Shown here in pieces: positions 33,913-44,266 of a stretch of 47,058 bases of DNA. The stretch is taken from assembly GCA_964525945.1 (NCBI GenBank), contig CAZGKX010000014.1:1-47058 (forward strand), written 5' to 3'. The position numbers and the translations under genes are program-made. Within the stretch, counting starts at the first letter, position 1, and the number at the start of each line of letters is the position of its first letter. This stretch comes from CAZGKX01 sp964525945 (GTDB lineage Bacteria; Pseudomonadota; Gammaproteobacteria; Legionellales; Legionellaceae). The notes under the pieces were generated by a model. That model was not told the origin of the DNA and made no database searches. It worked only from the letters and a program-made list of their open reading frames with translations.

Positions 33913-36257
33913 TGAGAGGTGTTGATTCACGTCATGAAATAGATCCCACCAAGCTGTTGCGGGATACCCGCACCCTTGGCCAACGCATCAGTGAGTTTTT
34001 CGCTAAACCAACCAATGCATCCATTGTTGTGATGTCAGCCGCGGCGACAGCGTTTTTTTTGCCAGAGTTGTCATTGCTCATGCTCATTCTTGGGGTGTTT
34101 GCTTTTTGGTATGCTTTTTCCCGCAAGCAAAAACTGCCGTTTCGCATGCCATTGATCGCTAAAATGAAAGATTACAATGATTTAAAGCCCGGCATTAAAT
34201 TACCGAACATGGCAAGAGGCATTGCTTTTTTCGGTAACCAACTTAAAACCAACGAAGAACTATGGTTTGCGAACGAAGACATGAGAACCCATGCACTCAT
34301 CTTCGGTTCTACCGGTAGCGGTAAAACCGAAACGTTGGTTTCTATTGCTTACAATGCCCTGGTGCAAGCGAGTGGATTTATTTACGTCGATGGAAAAGGC
34401 GATAACTCGCTTTATGCAAAAGTTTTTTCCATTGTTCGAAGTATGGGCCGTGAAGATGATTTGCTGTTAATTAACTTTATGACCGGTGCACGGGATATTG
34501 TGGGTCCGCAAGAACGGCGCTTATCAAACACCTTAAACCCCTTTTGCCAAGGTTCATCCAGTATGTTAACGCAATTGGTGGTTAATTTGATGGGTGATTC
34601 CGGACAAGGTGGTGATGGTGACATGTGGAAAGGCCGAGCGATTGCTTTCGTAGAGGCATTGATGCGGTTATTGGTTTACATGCGTGATGAAGGCAGTGTT
34701 TTATTGGATGCGGATACCATTCGTAACTATTTTGATTTGCAACGATTGGAATCCATTGTTGTTGATAAAGTTTTCCCGAGAGATGACCAAGAAAGTATCA
34801 ATATTGATACGGTGCCTAAATTAGTGACCGATCCACTTCGCAATTACCTCAACACTTTGCCAGGTTACAATAAAGAGAAAAAAGGCAAGCAGGTTTCTCA
34901 AGTTTTAGAACAACATGGTTTTATAACCATGCAGTTGGTTCGTGCTTTTTCTTCCTTAGCGGACACCTACGGCCATATTTTGCGAACCAATTTGGCTGAA
35001 GTTGACTTTAAAGATGTGGTGTTAAATCGTCGTATTCTGGTGGTGCTTTTACCTGCCTTGGAAAAATCACCCGATGAATTGTCCAACCTTGGAAAAATCA
35101 TTGTATCGTCGTTAAAAGCCATGATGGCGGCGGGATTGGGAGAGGACGTGGAAGGGGACTACCGTGATGTGATTGAGCGTAAACCCACCAATGCGCCAAC
35201 CCCGTACATGTGTATTCTCGATGAGTATGGGTATTATGCGGTGAAAGGGTTTGCTGTGGTGCCAGCACAGGCCCGTTCCCTAGGTTTTTCTGCTATTTTT
35301 GCAGGGCAGGATTTGCCCGCATTTCAAAAAGCCTCGAAAGAGGAAGCAGCCTCTATTGGGGCGAACACCAATATTAAAATTTGCATGAAGTTAGAGGATC
35401 CAACCGACACTTGGGATTTTTTCACCAAAACAGCCGGTGAAGCTTATGTGACCAAAGTTGATTCATTCCAAACAAAAGAAAACAGCATGGCCAATAGTTA
35501 CATGGACACGAAAAGTTCTTCGTTTGAAAAACGGGCACGTATTGATTTGTTGGATTTAAAAGAACAAACCGAAGGTGAAGCTCACATTTTCTTCCGCTCC
35601 CAAGTGGTGCGAGCACGCATGTTTTATGCCAACCCTAAACCGGTGAAGAAATTAAAAGTGAATCAATTTTTGAAAGTAGAACCACCTCCTGATGAGTACA
35701 TTGCTAAATTGCAAAAGCAGCTGTCCAATTTTCAACAAGTTCTCGCACAGACCGACCCGGGTATTGATGTTGAGTTAGAGAATGAAACCATTTCTTTGGT
35801 GAGTAAATCCTTGCATGAATCAACCATCACTGAACCCATCGAACGTGGGGTAACAGCATTGTTGGCGTTTCATAATTTTAATGAACCCGAAAAAGTTGAA
35901 GAACTTATTGAAGAGGTGGAAATTGGTAATTTAACCATTTTCGCTCCATTACGGATGGCCCCTGGTGCGCCACCATTGCTCACAAAAGATGTGGCTCGTT
36001 TTTCGGAAGCGTTATTACCCATCAATGAAACACGAAACCACATGATGGCAATAGAACGCTTAACGGGTGAAAAATCAAGCCTGGCCGGAAATATTGCAAA
36101 TGAATTGATTAAAGACTTTCAAATGGCAACAAGTTATCCTCCCGATGAACGTAGTCAAATGGGCACGAGTGAGTTAACGCAAATTGTGGATGATTTGATT
36201 GAAAAAATAAAACGTGAACGTGAGCGGGCTAAAAATAAAAGCACGGAAAATGTTTGA
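33909..36257 (+). CDS. icmO: Dot/Icm type IV coupling ATPase IcmO/DotL
   Basis: A 782-residue VirD4-like coupling protein (L. pneumophila 783). Two N-terminal membrane helices (about residues 37-70), Walker A GSTGSGKT at 133-140, Walker B region CILDEYGYY around 435-443, and the long C-terminal extension that in Legionella binds IcmS-IcmW-LvgA. It recruits substrates to the machine. Encoded directly with its partner icmP. The C-terminus ends in a charged Lys/Arg/Glu helix. Confidence 0.97.
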   Translation: MMRGVDSRHEIDPTKLLRDTRTLGQRISEFFAKPTNASIVVMSAAATAFFLPELSLLMLILGVFAFWYAFSRKQKLPFRMPLIAKMKDYNDLKPGIKLPNMARGIAFFGNQLKTNEELWFANEDMRTHALIFGSTGSGKTETLVSIAYNALVQASGFIYVDGKGDNSLYAKVFSIVRSMGREDDLLLINFMTGARDIVGPQERRLSNTLNPFCQGSSSMLTQLVVNLMGDSGQGGDGDMWKGRAIAFVEALMRLLVYMRDEGSVLLDADTIRNYFDLQRLESIVVDKVFPRDDQESINIDTVPKLVTDPLRNYLNTLPGYNKEKKGKQVSQVLEQHGFITMQLVRAFSSLADTYGHILRTNLAEVDFKDVVLNRRILVVLLPALEKSPDELSNLGKIIVSSLKAMMAAGLGEDVEGDYRDVIERKPTNAPTPYMCILDEYGYYAVKGFAVVPAQARSLGFSAIFAGQDLPAFQKASKEEAASIGANTNIKICMKLEDPTDTWDFFTKTAGEAYVTKVDSFQTKENSMANSYMDTKSSSFEKRARIDLLDLKEQTEGEAHIFFRSQVVRARMFYANPKPVKKLKVNQFLKVEPPPDEYIAKLQKQLSNFQQVLAQTDPGIDVELENETISLVSKSLHESTITEPIERGVTALLAFHNFNEPEKVEELIEEVEIGNLTIFAPLRMAPGAPPLLTKDVARFSEALLPINETRNHMMAIERLTGEKSSLAGNIANELIKDFQMATSYPPDERSQMGTSELTQIVDDLIEKIKRERERAKNKSTENV

Positions 36258-36381
36258 AGGTGATTTGCTTTGCTTCGCACCACTCCGCCAAGATCTATGT
36301 ACCTATTCTTAAATTCTTGATAAAAATCACTTGTAAGATAAGGTGTAGTATGGTTTGATTTCCTTTGGATTTGGAGCTTCA

Positions 36382-36942
36382 GTGGGGTTTGCGTTGAAAG
36401 GATTAACGATTGGCTGTAACGGATTAATAGTGTGCATACTATTGACTGGTTGCGGATCAAAATATCAAAAACCTGTTTTCGACCAACCCAAATTGCCGAC
36501 CCAGGTTAGCACTGCCTCCGACAGAGATATTCTGAAAATGCAAAAGAAAATTACGGACCAGGGCGTTAAAATTATTATTATTGGTCAGAATTATTTAATT
36601 AGTGTCCCGTCTACGTTATTATTTGCCAATCAATCCCCAAAAATCCAATGGGAAGCTTACGCGCTGTTAAATAATATTGCTTGCTATGTACAACAATTTC
36701 GTAAAATTAGCATCAATATCAATGGCTTTAGCAGTAAATATGTTTCTTCTCGACGCGAACATGCGTTAACATTGGCGAGGACAAAAGAAGTAAGCAATTA
36801 CCTTTGGTCCCAAGGCGTTGACTCCCGTTTTATCTTTACACAAGGTTTAGGCAGTGACAAGCCTATAGTTGGTTTTACACAACGCGGTGATAGTGCACCA
36901 AACTCAAGAATCGAAATCACATTTAGACAAGCAATAGCTTAA
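36382..36942 (+). CDS. icmN: Dot/Icm lipoprotein IcmN/DotK
   Basis: A 186-residue OmpA-like lipoprotein (L. pneumophila about 189). The signal peptide ends in lipobox LLTG before Cys. The C-terminal half is OmpA/Pal-type: NINGFSSKYVSSRREHALTL, YLWSQGVDSRFIFTQGLGSD and NSRIEITFR bind peptidoglycan in this family. It forms part of the outer-membrane rim of the core complex. GTG at 36382 is chosen because GGAG lies 5 bases upstream and the leader length is right; an upstream TTG at 36355 lacks this. Confidence 0.9.
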   Translation: MGFALKGLTIGCNGLIVCILLTGCGSKYQKPVFDQPKLPTQVSTASDRDILKMQKKITDQGVKIIIIGQNYLISVPSTLLFANQSPKIQWEAYALLNNIACYVQQFRKISININGFSSKYVSSRREHALTLARTKEVSNYLWSQGVDSRFIFTQGLGSDKPIVGFTQRGDSAPNSRIEITFRQAIA

Positions 36943-36980
36943 GGAACACAGTTGATATTCTCTAATAGGGAGATAAGGTA

Positions 36981-37265
36981 GTGAGCAAGGAGAGTTGGAG
37001 TCTAATAAAAAACTCTAAACGCTTTTACGTCCGTGCTTTTCGTTGGACAGCAAGCCTTGTGGTGTTATCTGTCTTTATCAATCTTTTATTGGGTATGGCT
37101 GTTTATTATTTGTATTTTAATCAACCTGAAAACGATTTTTATGTGACGGATGGCGTAACGCCTCCGGCGTTGTTAACACCCATGGATGAGGCCAACGAAA
37201 CGAATGTTCCGTTACTGGCTGATGATCCAGCTACTGACGACGAAACACGGGCCATACCGCAATGA
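36981..37265 (+). CDS. icmM: Dot/Icm inner-membrane protein IcmM/DotJ
   Basis: A 94-residue protein with GTG start, one membrane helix (about residues 27-48) and a short acidic periplasmic tail. It resembles the N-terminal part of IcmL/DotI, to which DotJ is paralogous; DotI-DotJ heterocomplexes are VirB8-like parts of the inner-membrane platform. It precedes icmL by 9 bases. Confidence 0.93.
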   Translation: MSKESWSLIKNSKRFYVRAFRWTASLVVLSVFINLLLGMAVYYLYFNQPENDFYVTDGVTPPALLTPMDEANETNVPLLADDPATDDETRAIPQ

Positions 37266-37274
37266 GAGGATATT

Positions 37275-37913
37275 ATGCCTGAAGAAGCCTTGGCAAATGT
37301 TGTAATGAGAAATAATTTTTACCGTGACGGGCAGCGTAAAATGATGATTATTTTATTAATCTCCATTGCTGCTAATTTTATTTTAACGTCAATGCTGATT
37401 TATATCATCTCGCATCCTCCTCTGCCCAAGTATTTTGCAACCAGCATCAATGGGCGTATTACACCATTGTTTCCTCTCAATGAACCAAATCAATCCGATT
37501 CAGCCGTGTTGCAATGGGCAAATCAAGCCGCTATTGCCGCGTTCACATATAATTTCGTAAATTACCGCGCAGAATTACAAGCTTCCTCGGGTTTCTTTAC
37601 GGCGGAAGGTTGGGATCAATTCTTAAATGCGTTGCAGCAATCAAATAACCTTGAAGCGATTAAAGCTAAAAAATTAATTGTATCGGCTGTGGCAACACGG
37701 GCGCCCATCATTTTACAAAAAGGGATCTTAAACGGTCGTTTTGCTTGGCGGGTGCAAATGCCGCTTCTCGTCACTTACCAAAGCGCCAGCGAATTTTCTC
37801 AGCAAAATCTCGTGGTCACTATGCTGATCACCAGGGTGTCCACTTTGAATTCACCGCGGGGTATAGGAATAGCTCAGTTTGTAAGTGGACCATCTACGGG
37901 TGAGGCCAATTGA
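37275..37913 (+). CDS. icmL: Dot/Icm VirB8-like protein IcmL/DotI
   Basis: A 212-residue DotI homologue (L. pneumophila 212). One N-terminal membrane helix (about residues 25-47) and a periplasmic domain of NTF2/VirB8-like fold: QWANQAAIAAFTYNFVNYRA, FFTAEGWDQFLNAL and a C-terminal VTMLITRVST. The stop overlaps the icmK start (TGATG). Confidence 0.96.
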   Translation: MPEEALANVVMRNNFYRDGQRKMMIILLISIAANFILTSMLIYIISHPPLPKYFATSINGRITPLFPLNEPNQSDSAVLQWANQAAIAAFTYNFVNYRAELQASSGFFTAEGWDQFLNALQQSNNLEAIKAKKLIVSAVATRAPIILQKGILNGRFAWRVQMPLLVTYQSASEFSQQNLVVTMLITRVSTLNSPRGIGIAQFVSGPSTGEAN

Positions 37914-39004
37914 TGAGAATAAAGTGCTATAGCAGCAAAGCCATAAAAAAAATAGTGTCCTTATTTTTGCTGCCTGGTTTGTTGTCGCTCGTCCATGTTG
38001 TTTACACTCCTCTGGCTTTTGGCGAACAAACAGGCTCAGCCAAACAAGCATTGGAACAATTACGAATGCTGCAAAAGCGCCTCGCCCCGCAAGGAGAAAG
38101 CACGGATAAAAGCAAAGATAAAGAGGACCCCTCAACCATGCCTCCGCCTGCACCGAAACCAACGGTTCAGGTTAAGAAAACAGAGGCTTTAGTGAATCGG
38201 ACACAATTAGTGCCTTCACAAACCGACAAAGAAGTGATTGATTCGCTCGCATTCGAAGGTGTGGGACAGCAGTTGTTTCCTCTATCTCCTGAGCAAATTG
38301 TGCATTTAAAACAAATGTACAATACCACTGAATTTGCTAAAGCTTCGCCGGTGGGTACCCCGCCTAAACCAACGGCCACGTCACAATTTGTTAATTTATC
38401 ACCCGGTTCGACTCCCCCTGTGATTCGATTATCACAGGGCTTTGTTTCCTCTTTGGTTTTTCTGGATTCCACCGGCTCGCCTTGGCCGATTGCGGCGTAT
38501 GATTTAGGTGATCCGACCGCATTTAATATCCAATGGGATAAGACAAGCAACACCTTGATGATTCAATCATTAAAATTATACACTTATGGCAATTTGGCCG
38601 TGCGTTTAAAGGGTTTAAACACACCCGTGATGCTCACGCTTATTCCGGGACAAAAAGCAGTGGATTATCGTGTGGACTTGCGTATTCAAGGTTATGGCCC
38701 TAATGCTAAAAGCATGCCAATGGAAGAAGGCTTACCTCCTTCTGCAAATGCCATTCTTTTGCATGTATTGGATGGCGTCCCTCCTGCAGGTAGTAGTCGT
38801 TTAGTGGTGAGCGGGGGGGATGCCAGAGCTTGGCTTCATAACGAAAAAATGTTTGTTCGAACAAACCTCACTATTTTATCACCCGGTTGGATTGGAAGCA
38901 TGACCAGCGCCGATGGCATGCATGCGTATGAAATGCAAAAATCCCCTGTATTATTGGTGTCCTGGCACGGCAAAGTCATGCAGCTTAAGGTAGAAGGGTT
39001 ATAA
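37913..39004 (+). CDS. icmK: Dot/Icm outer-membrane complex protein IcmK/DotH
   Basis: A 363-residue secreted protein (L. pneumophila 360) with a signal peptide (to about residue 40), a Lys/Pro-rich linker, and a VirB9-like C-terminal domain: SLVFLDSTGSPWPIAAYDLG, FNIQWDKTSNTLMIQSL, and YGNLAVRLKGLNTPVMLTLI. DotH forms the core ring with DotC, DotD and DotG. The start at 37913 overlaps the icmL stop; a TTG codon just upstream is less likely. Confidence 0.96.
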   Translation: MRIKCYSSKAIKKIVSLFLLPGLLSLVHVVYTPLAFGEQTGSAKQALEQLRMLQKRLAPQGESTDKSKDKEDPSTMPPPAPKPTVQVKKTEALVNRTQLVPSQTDKEVIDSLAFEGVGQQLFPLSPEQIVHLKQMYNTTEFAKASPVGTPPKPTATSQFVNLSPGSTPPVIRLSQGFVSSLVFLDSTGSPWPIAAYDLGDPTAFNIQWDKTSNTLMIQSLKLYTYGNLAVRLKGLNTPVMLTLIPGQKAVDYRVDLRIQGYGPNAKSMPMEEGLPPSANAILLHVLDGVPPAGSSRLVVSGGDARAWLHNEKMFVRTNLTILSPGWIGSMTSADGMHAYEMQKSPVLLVSWHGKVMQLKVEGL

Positions 39005-39008
39005 CGAA

Positions 39009-42000
39009 ATGGCCGGCAAAAAAGAAAATATAAAAGCACTGTTTTCAAACACGCGTTCGCGAGTGATCATTTTATTCACGTTCATCTTGCTGATTGTTAC
39101 AGCAACCATAGGTATTGTTCAATTTCTGCGGGCAACCACACCCACATCATTGCAATCCAGTGCCGATGTAAGGCGCGCCCCAGCTGGTATTGCATCCATC
39201 CCAGGTGCTGTAAATCAAACCGCACAGTATGCTGCGTTGCAAGAAGAACAGAATCTAGAGCAAGCTCAAACTGCGAAGCAAACGGGGGGCAGTGCTATTC
39301 CAACCATTATTCGCTCACAAGTGTTTGGTGAAGGTGTTGAAGCTGTGGGTGCCAAAGCGGGACAGGGAAGCGTCGGTTTTCAAACCCTGGCTCGCGAAGA
39401 CATGAGTGGTGCTCAAAAAAGTTTATGGTTGCAAGCATTGCAGGACAATAATTGTACGAATGCAAGTGTTGCAAAAGTGGTTGCTCAAGGTGCGACATTG
39501 AATGATTTAAAAACAGCGTGCAGTTGTGTGCAATTGAAAAAAAATGGTTACAAACTTGCCGACTTAATGACCGTATGCAAATGCAATGAATTAAAAACAG
39601 CCGGATTTAACATTTACCAAATGAAAGAAGCTGGGTATTCCGCCACTGAATTAAGAGCTTGCGGCTATGTGGCATGTGAAGAGCATGGTGTAGGGTTTAG
39701 TGCGCAAGAGATGAAAGATGCTGGTTACTCCGATGGCGAACTCAAAGGCGCTGGCTTTACGGATCACGATATTGCTCGTGCGGGTGGGTTGCCCGACGGT
39801 TACTCTGAGGACGATGTACGTAAAGCTGGATGCGATGTGGCGGCTTTAGCCCGTTTGCGTTCATCGGGTGTCAGTGCTGCAGCTATCCGACGGATCAGTG
39901 GATGCAGCGCGCAAGCGTTAAAAGCTGCGGGCTTTAGCGCGCAAGATTTAAAAAATGCAGGTTTTAGCGCCGCAGATTTAAAAAATGCTGGCTTTACTGC
40001 TGCCCAATTAAAANNNNNNNNNNAAAAGACGCCGGTTTTGCTCCCAGAGATTTGTTGAACGCTGGTTTTAGCTCTGATGATTTGGCCGACGCAGGTTTTT
40101 CTGCCACCGAGATCAGGGCGGCAGAGCAGGTTCTGCCCCCGGGTATGACGGCTGATTCTGTTAAAAATACCGGGTGCAGTGTTGAAGCATTAAAACGAGA
40201 GCGTTTAGCCGGTGTAAGTGCGGCGCTGATTCGTCGTCATGCCGGTTGCAGTGCGAGTGCATTAAAAGCGGCTGGTTTTGCAAAAAGCGATTTATTAAAT
40301 GCTGGCTTTAATCCTGCTGAGCTGAATGCAATATCCCCCCTTGTCAACGATAATCTTGTGAAAGCCGCAGGTTGCGATCCTAATCAATTAAAAGGGCTGC
40401 TTGCTCAGGGCGTATCTGCGAAGCGCATTCATGCGTTAAATGGATGCAGTGCCCAAGCGTTGAAGGATGCTGGATTTGATGCAAAAGATTTGTTAGAGGC
40501 TGGGTTTAGCCCGCAAGATTTAGCCGCGGCGGGTTTTACGCCCCATCAGATCAATGGTGCAACCATGAGTGACGCCGCTGTTCGCCGTGCAGGATGTGAT
40601 CCCACTCAACTGAAAGCATTGTTAGTGCAGGGCGTTTCAGCAAAACGTATTCACCAATTGAACGGTTGCAGTGCGCAAGCCTTAAAAGATGCTGGTTTCG
40701 ATGCAAAAGATTTATTAAATGCTGGGTTCACGGCCCAGCAGTTGGCAGATGCTGGGTTTACGCCAAGTCAAGTGAGCGGTGCTGCCATCAGCAACGACAC
40801 CATACGTGGCGCTGGATGTGATCCCAACAAATTGAAAACACTTGTAGCGCAAGGGGTTTCTGCCAAGCGTATCCACGATGTCAATGGCTGTAGTGCACAA
40901 GCCCTTAAAGCGGCTGGTTTTGATGCCAAAGATCTTCTGGCCGCAGGCTTTACCCCACAAGAATTATTGCAAGCGGGATTTACGCCCAACCAATTAAATG
41001 CCGCGACGATCCCCGATCGCGCGATACAAATGGCAGGTTGTGATCCAACTAAACTAAAAGCGCTGCAGCAACAAGGGGTCTCCGCCAAACGTATCCACGA
41101 ACTGAATGGTTGCAGTGCACAAGCGTTAAAAACCGCTGGATTTGGCGCAAAAGAATTGATGGATGCAGGTTTTACAGCCAAACAATTGCTTGCCGCAGGT
41201 TTCACGCCCAACGATGTGAGCGTAGCGCAAGCCCCTGATGATGCGACCATTCGTGCCGCGGGTTGTGACCCGACGAAATTGCATGATTTATTAAACAGAG
41301 GTGTCACTGCCAAACGTATTCGGGGCATAAGTGGTTGTAATGCTGATGCGTTAAAAAGTGCTGGATTTGATGCCAACGCGTTGACGGATGCAGGTTTTAC
41401 ACCCCAACAACTTAAGACGGCAGGTTTTTCGACGCAAGAAATCAATGATGCGTTGCCTCTCAATGACAATTTAATTCGTGCTGCTGGCTGTGATCCTGCT
41501 CAGTTGCAAAAATTGATGACGCGTGGGGCATCGGCCAAGCGCATTCATGATTTAAACGGTTGCAGTGCTGATGTTTTAAAAAAAGCTGGGTATAGAGCTT
41601 CGGATCTTCTGGCGGCCGGATTTACTCCAAAACAGTTAGCTGCTGCTGGTTTTTCACCAGCAGATATTGCTGTTATAGGCAGTGCCGTGAGTGACAATGC
41701 CGTTCGAGCTGCGGGTTGTGATCCAAATCAATTGCAAAAACTGCTTTTACAAGGTGTCACTGCTGATCGCATTCGATCATTAAGTGGCTGTAAAGCTGAC
41801 GCATTAAAAGCGGCGGGATTTAGCGCTAAAGCATTGGCGGATGCCGGATTTACGCCTGCAGAACTATTGGCTGCAGGTTTTACTCCGAGTCAACTCATTC
41901 AAGCCAATTTAAATCCTGCTGGTGTAATTGCTGCCGGAAGAACTGCTGATTGCAGCGCGGCGTCGTTGCAAGCAGCGCATGCAATGGGCGTTTCTGCCGC

Positions 42001-43417
42001 GACTATTAAAAAAACACTGGGTTGCAGTGCACAAGCAATGAAAAATGCAGGTTTTACACCTTTAGAATTAAAAAATGCTGGGTTTACCGCCGCTGAATTA
42101 AGAAATGCAGGTTTTAGTGCCAATGATTTAAACAAAGCAGGTTTTGGCGCCAAAGAATTACGTGCCGCAGGATTCTCTGCGAAAGAATTGTTGGATGCGG
42201 GTTATAACCCTAAACAACTTAATGATGCGGGTTTTTCGGCAACAGAATTAAAAAATGCGGGCCTGACTGCGTCGCAATTGAAAGCAGCAGGATACAGCAG
42301 CGCTGCGCTCAAAGCTGCGGGATTTAGTGCCGCAGAACTGCTCAAAGCAGGCGTTTCTGCAAAGGAATTAAAAGAGGCGGGGTATTCTGCAGAAGAATTG
42401 CGAAGCGCTGGTTTATCCAATAAAGAGTTACAAGCGGCTGGTTTTTCTTCAGAAGTAGCTGCATTAGCAGGCTTGGAAGGGGTGGATCAACCTCCTCCTA
42501 CGCCATCCGTGGTGACAACTATTCCTTCCATCAATGGAGGGGTAACCCCAGCCCAACAAATGAATGCAGACGCCGCAAATGCCAAAAAATTGCAAACAAT
42601 TCTCGATAAACAACAAAAACAGGCTGCTGAACAACGTTATCAACAAAAAATTCAACAACGCAGCAGTGTCATGACCTCAGCAGCCAACCAAGCTGTTCAA
42701 GGCTGGAAAGCAGTACCCAATCAACAATATGTAGCCACCGCAGCGAAAGATAAAGATGCAGGAGCTTTGGATGGTCGAGGTGGGCCCCTCGGACTTGCGC
42801 AATCAACAACCGCCACCCAACAATTGGATGGACCCATGAAGGAAGCTCCCGCTATCCTAAGAACAGGCGATGTAATTTTTGCTGTTATTGATACATCTGT
42901 TAACAGTGATGAACCAGGCCCTATTTTAGCCACCATTGTTTCGGGTCGATTAAAAGGCGGAAAATTAATCGGAAGCTTTAATTTACCAAGCAATGCTGAC
43001 AAAATGATCATTAGTTTTAATACATTGTCCATGCCAGGTGCTCCAAAAACGGTTTCTATCAGTGCTTTTGCAATTGATCCAAACACTGCCCGTACGGCGC
43101 TATCCAGTCAAACAGACCATCATTATTTAATGCGTTATGGGTCGTTGTTTGCTGCTACCTTTTTAGAAGGTTTCGGCAATGCATTTCAATCTGCAAACAC
43201 CACCATTACCGTGGGTGGAACGGGTGGAACCACTGATACGACCGTTTCCAATGGTATCGGCCGTTCTACGCTTGAAAATGCTGTTATTGGTTTAGCTACG
43301 CTGGGTAAAGCCTGGGGGCAAGTTGCAATGCAACAAATGAGCCGTCCAACAACCGTAGAAGTATTTTCCGGAACGGGCATCGGTGTGTTATTCACCCAGG
43401 ACTTAAGAACACTTTAA
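39009..43417 (+). CDS. icmE: Dot/Icm core channel protein IcmE/DotG, expanded repeats, interrupted by gap
   Basis: VirB10-like channel protein spanning both membranes. An N-terminal membrane helix (about residues 17-38) is followed by a very long region of decapeptide-type repeats (AGFSAQDLKN-like), organised from 40370 to about 41937 as seven units of 74-76 residues, each with two Cys (GCDP... and GCSA...), then pure decapeptides to about 42470. A Gln-rich linker and the conserved VirB10-type domain follow (GDVIFAVIDTSVNSDEPGPI to HYLMRYGSLFAATFLEGFGN). A 10-N gap at 40014-40023 sits in the repeats. The flanking frames differ by the arbitrary gap length, yet both read repeat, so I treat them as one gene. 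At least about 1,465 residues, compared with 1,048 in L. pneumophila. Confidence 0.93.
40014..40023. other. Assembly gap (10 N) inside icmE repeats
   Basis: Ten Ns where the left side ends in a decapeptide repeat (AAQLK) and the right side resumes with KDAGFAPRDL. The assembler probably failed in the 30-bp tandem repeats; the number of missing units is unknown. Confidence 0.99.
40370..41937 (+). repeat. Seven tandem ~222-bp units within icmE
   Basis: Each unit starts at GCDPxxL and contains GVSAKRIHxLNGCSAQALK-like sequence, three AGF decapeptides and a variable linker of about 12-14 residues. Units are diverged at DNA level but regular at protein level, so they are old rather than recently amplified. 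Confidence 0.85.
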
Positions 43418-43436
43418 TTTGAAGAGCAGGTAAAAC

Positions 43437-44258
43437 ATGGCAGACAATGATCAATATAATGATGAATATCAATTGACCGATCCCGATGCGCCAGGGCCCG
43501 AGCTGGAGGTTAACCAACCGGATTATGGCGCCAAGGCGTTCAAAGACAAACCTGCAAATAACGCTAACAAAGTAAGGCGTAACGCTTTAATTGCGGTGGC
43601 TGTTTTTTTCCTATTCATGTTGCTTTATAAAATATTTAGTGCTGTGTTCACCTCAAAAGATCAAACCATAAAACCGGTGGAAGTGACCTCGGTAACCACC
43701 ACTAAAAACAGCCCAGAATACAATGATCCGGAACCTATAACGGTCATACCTGAAACACCGACCCTGAATACCAACACCCGCGCACCCGTAAATTCCACGA
43801 GCAGTACCATCAACGTGCAAATGGAACGGCAATTGACTGCATTGCAGTCAAATCAACAATCCATGCAAACGCAGGTTGCAACAATGACGAATCAGTTAAA
43901 CAGCGTGAACCATAATGTGGGGGCGCTTTTATCCAAAATGGCTGAACTCAATCAAATCATTGAAAAATTACACACCCAGGTTGATCTGCAATCCCACGAA
44001 ATTGTCCGTTTAACAGAGCATGCTCGGCCCAAACGACCAAAAATGATCCCTGTTTCTAAGACACCCGTGATAAAATACTACCTTCAAGCCGTGATTCCAG
44101 GACGCGCGTGGTTAATTGCCACAAATGGGACTACACTTACAGTGAGAGAAGGCACCTTGGTCCAAGGGTATGGTGTTGTAAAACTAATTGATCCTAGTCA
44201 AGGAATGGTACTGACCAGCAGTGGTCAAGTGATAAAATTCAGCCAAGAGGATAGTTGA
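43437..44258 (+). CDS. icmG: Dot/Icm protein IcmG/DotF
   Basis: A 273-residue inner-membrane protein (L. pneumophila 269). An acidic cytosolic N-terminus (about 50 residues), one membrane helix (about residues 51-67), a Thr/Pro-rich linker, a coiled coil (about 125-195) and a C-terminal periplasmic domain with VIPGRAWLIATNGTTLTVRE. DotF supports, but is not strictly required for, secretion and interacts with DotG. It lies 19 bases after icmE. Confidence 0.95.
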   Translation: MADNDQYNDEYQLTDPDAPGPELEVNQPDYGAKAFKDKPANNANKVRRNALIAVAVFFLFMLLYKIFSAVFTSKDQTIKPVEVTSVTTTKNSPEYNDPEPITVIPETPTLNTNTRAPVNSTSSTINVQMERQLTALQSNQQSMQTQVATMTNQLNSVNHNVGALLSKMAELNQIIEKLHTQVDLQSHEIVRLTEHARPKRPKMIPVSKTPVIKYYLQAVIPGRAWLIATNGTTLTVREGTLVQGYGVVKLIDPSQGMVLTSSGQVIKFSQEDS

Positions 44259-44266
44259 GGTCGCAA

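Noticed and set aside
36307..36325. PmrA box upstream of icmN
   Set aside because: CTTAAATTC is a fair half-site but the partner GATAAAAAT two bases later does not match the consensus.
36355..36381. TTG start for icmN
   Set aside because: It would extend the lipoprotein signal with a non-typical leader and has no ribosome site, whereas GTG 36382 has GGAG at the right distance.
40715..41469. Long minus-strand open frames opposite icmE
   Set aside because: They are antisense shadows created by the regular 30-bp coding repeats of icmE; the Ala/Pro/Leu-rich products have no independent start signals.
39950..42470. Possible CRISPR-like or satellite repeat array
   Set aside because: The periodic units are in-frame protein-coding decapeptides and 222-bp units of IcmE, diverged at DNA level, without identical repeats or unique spacers.
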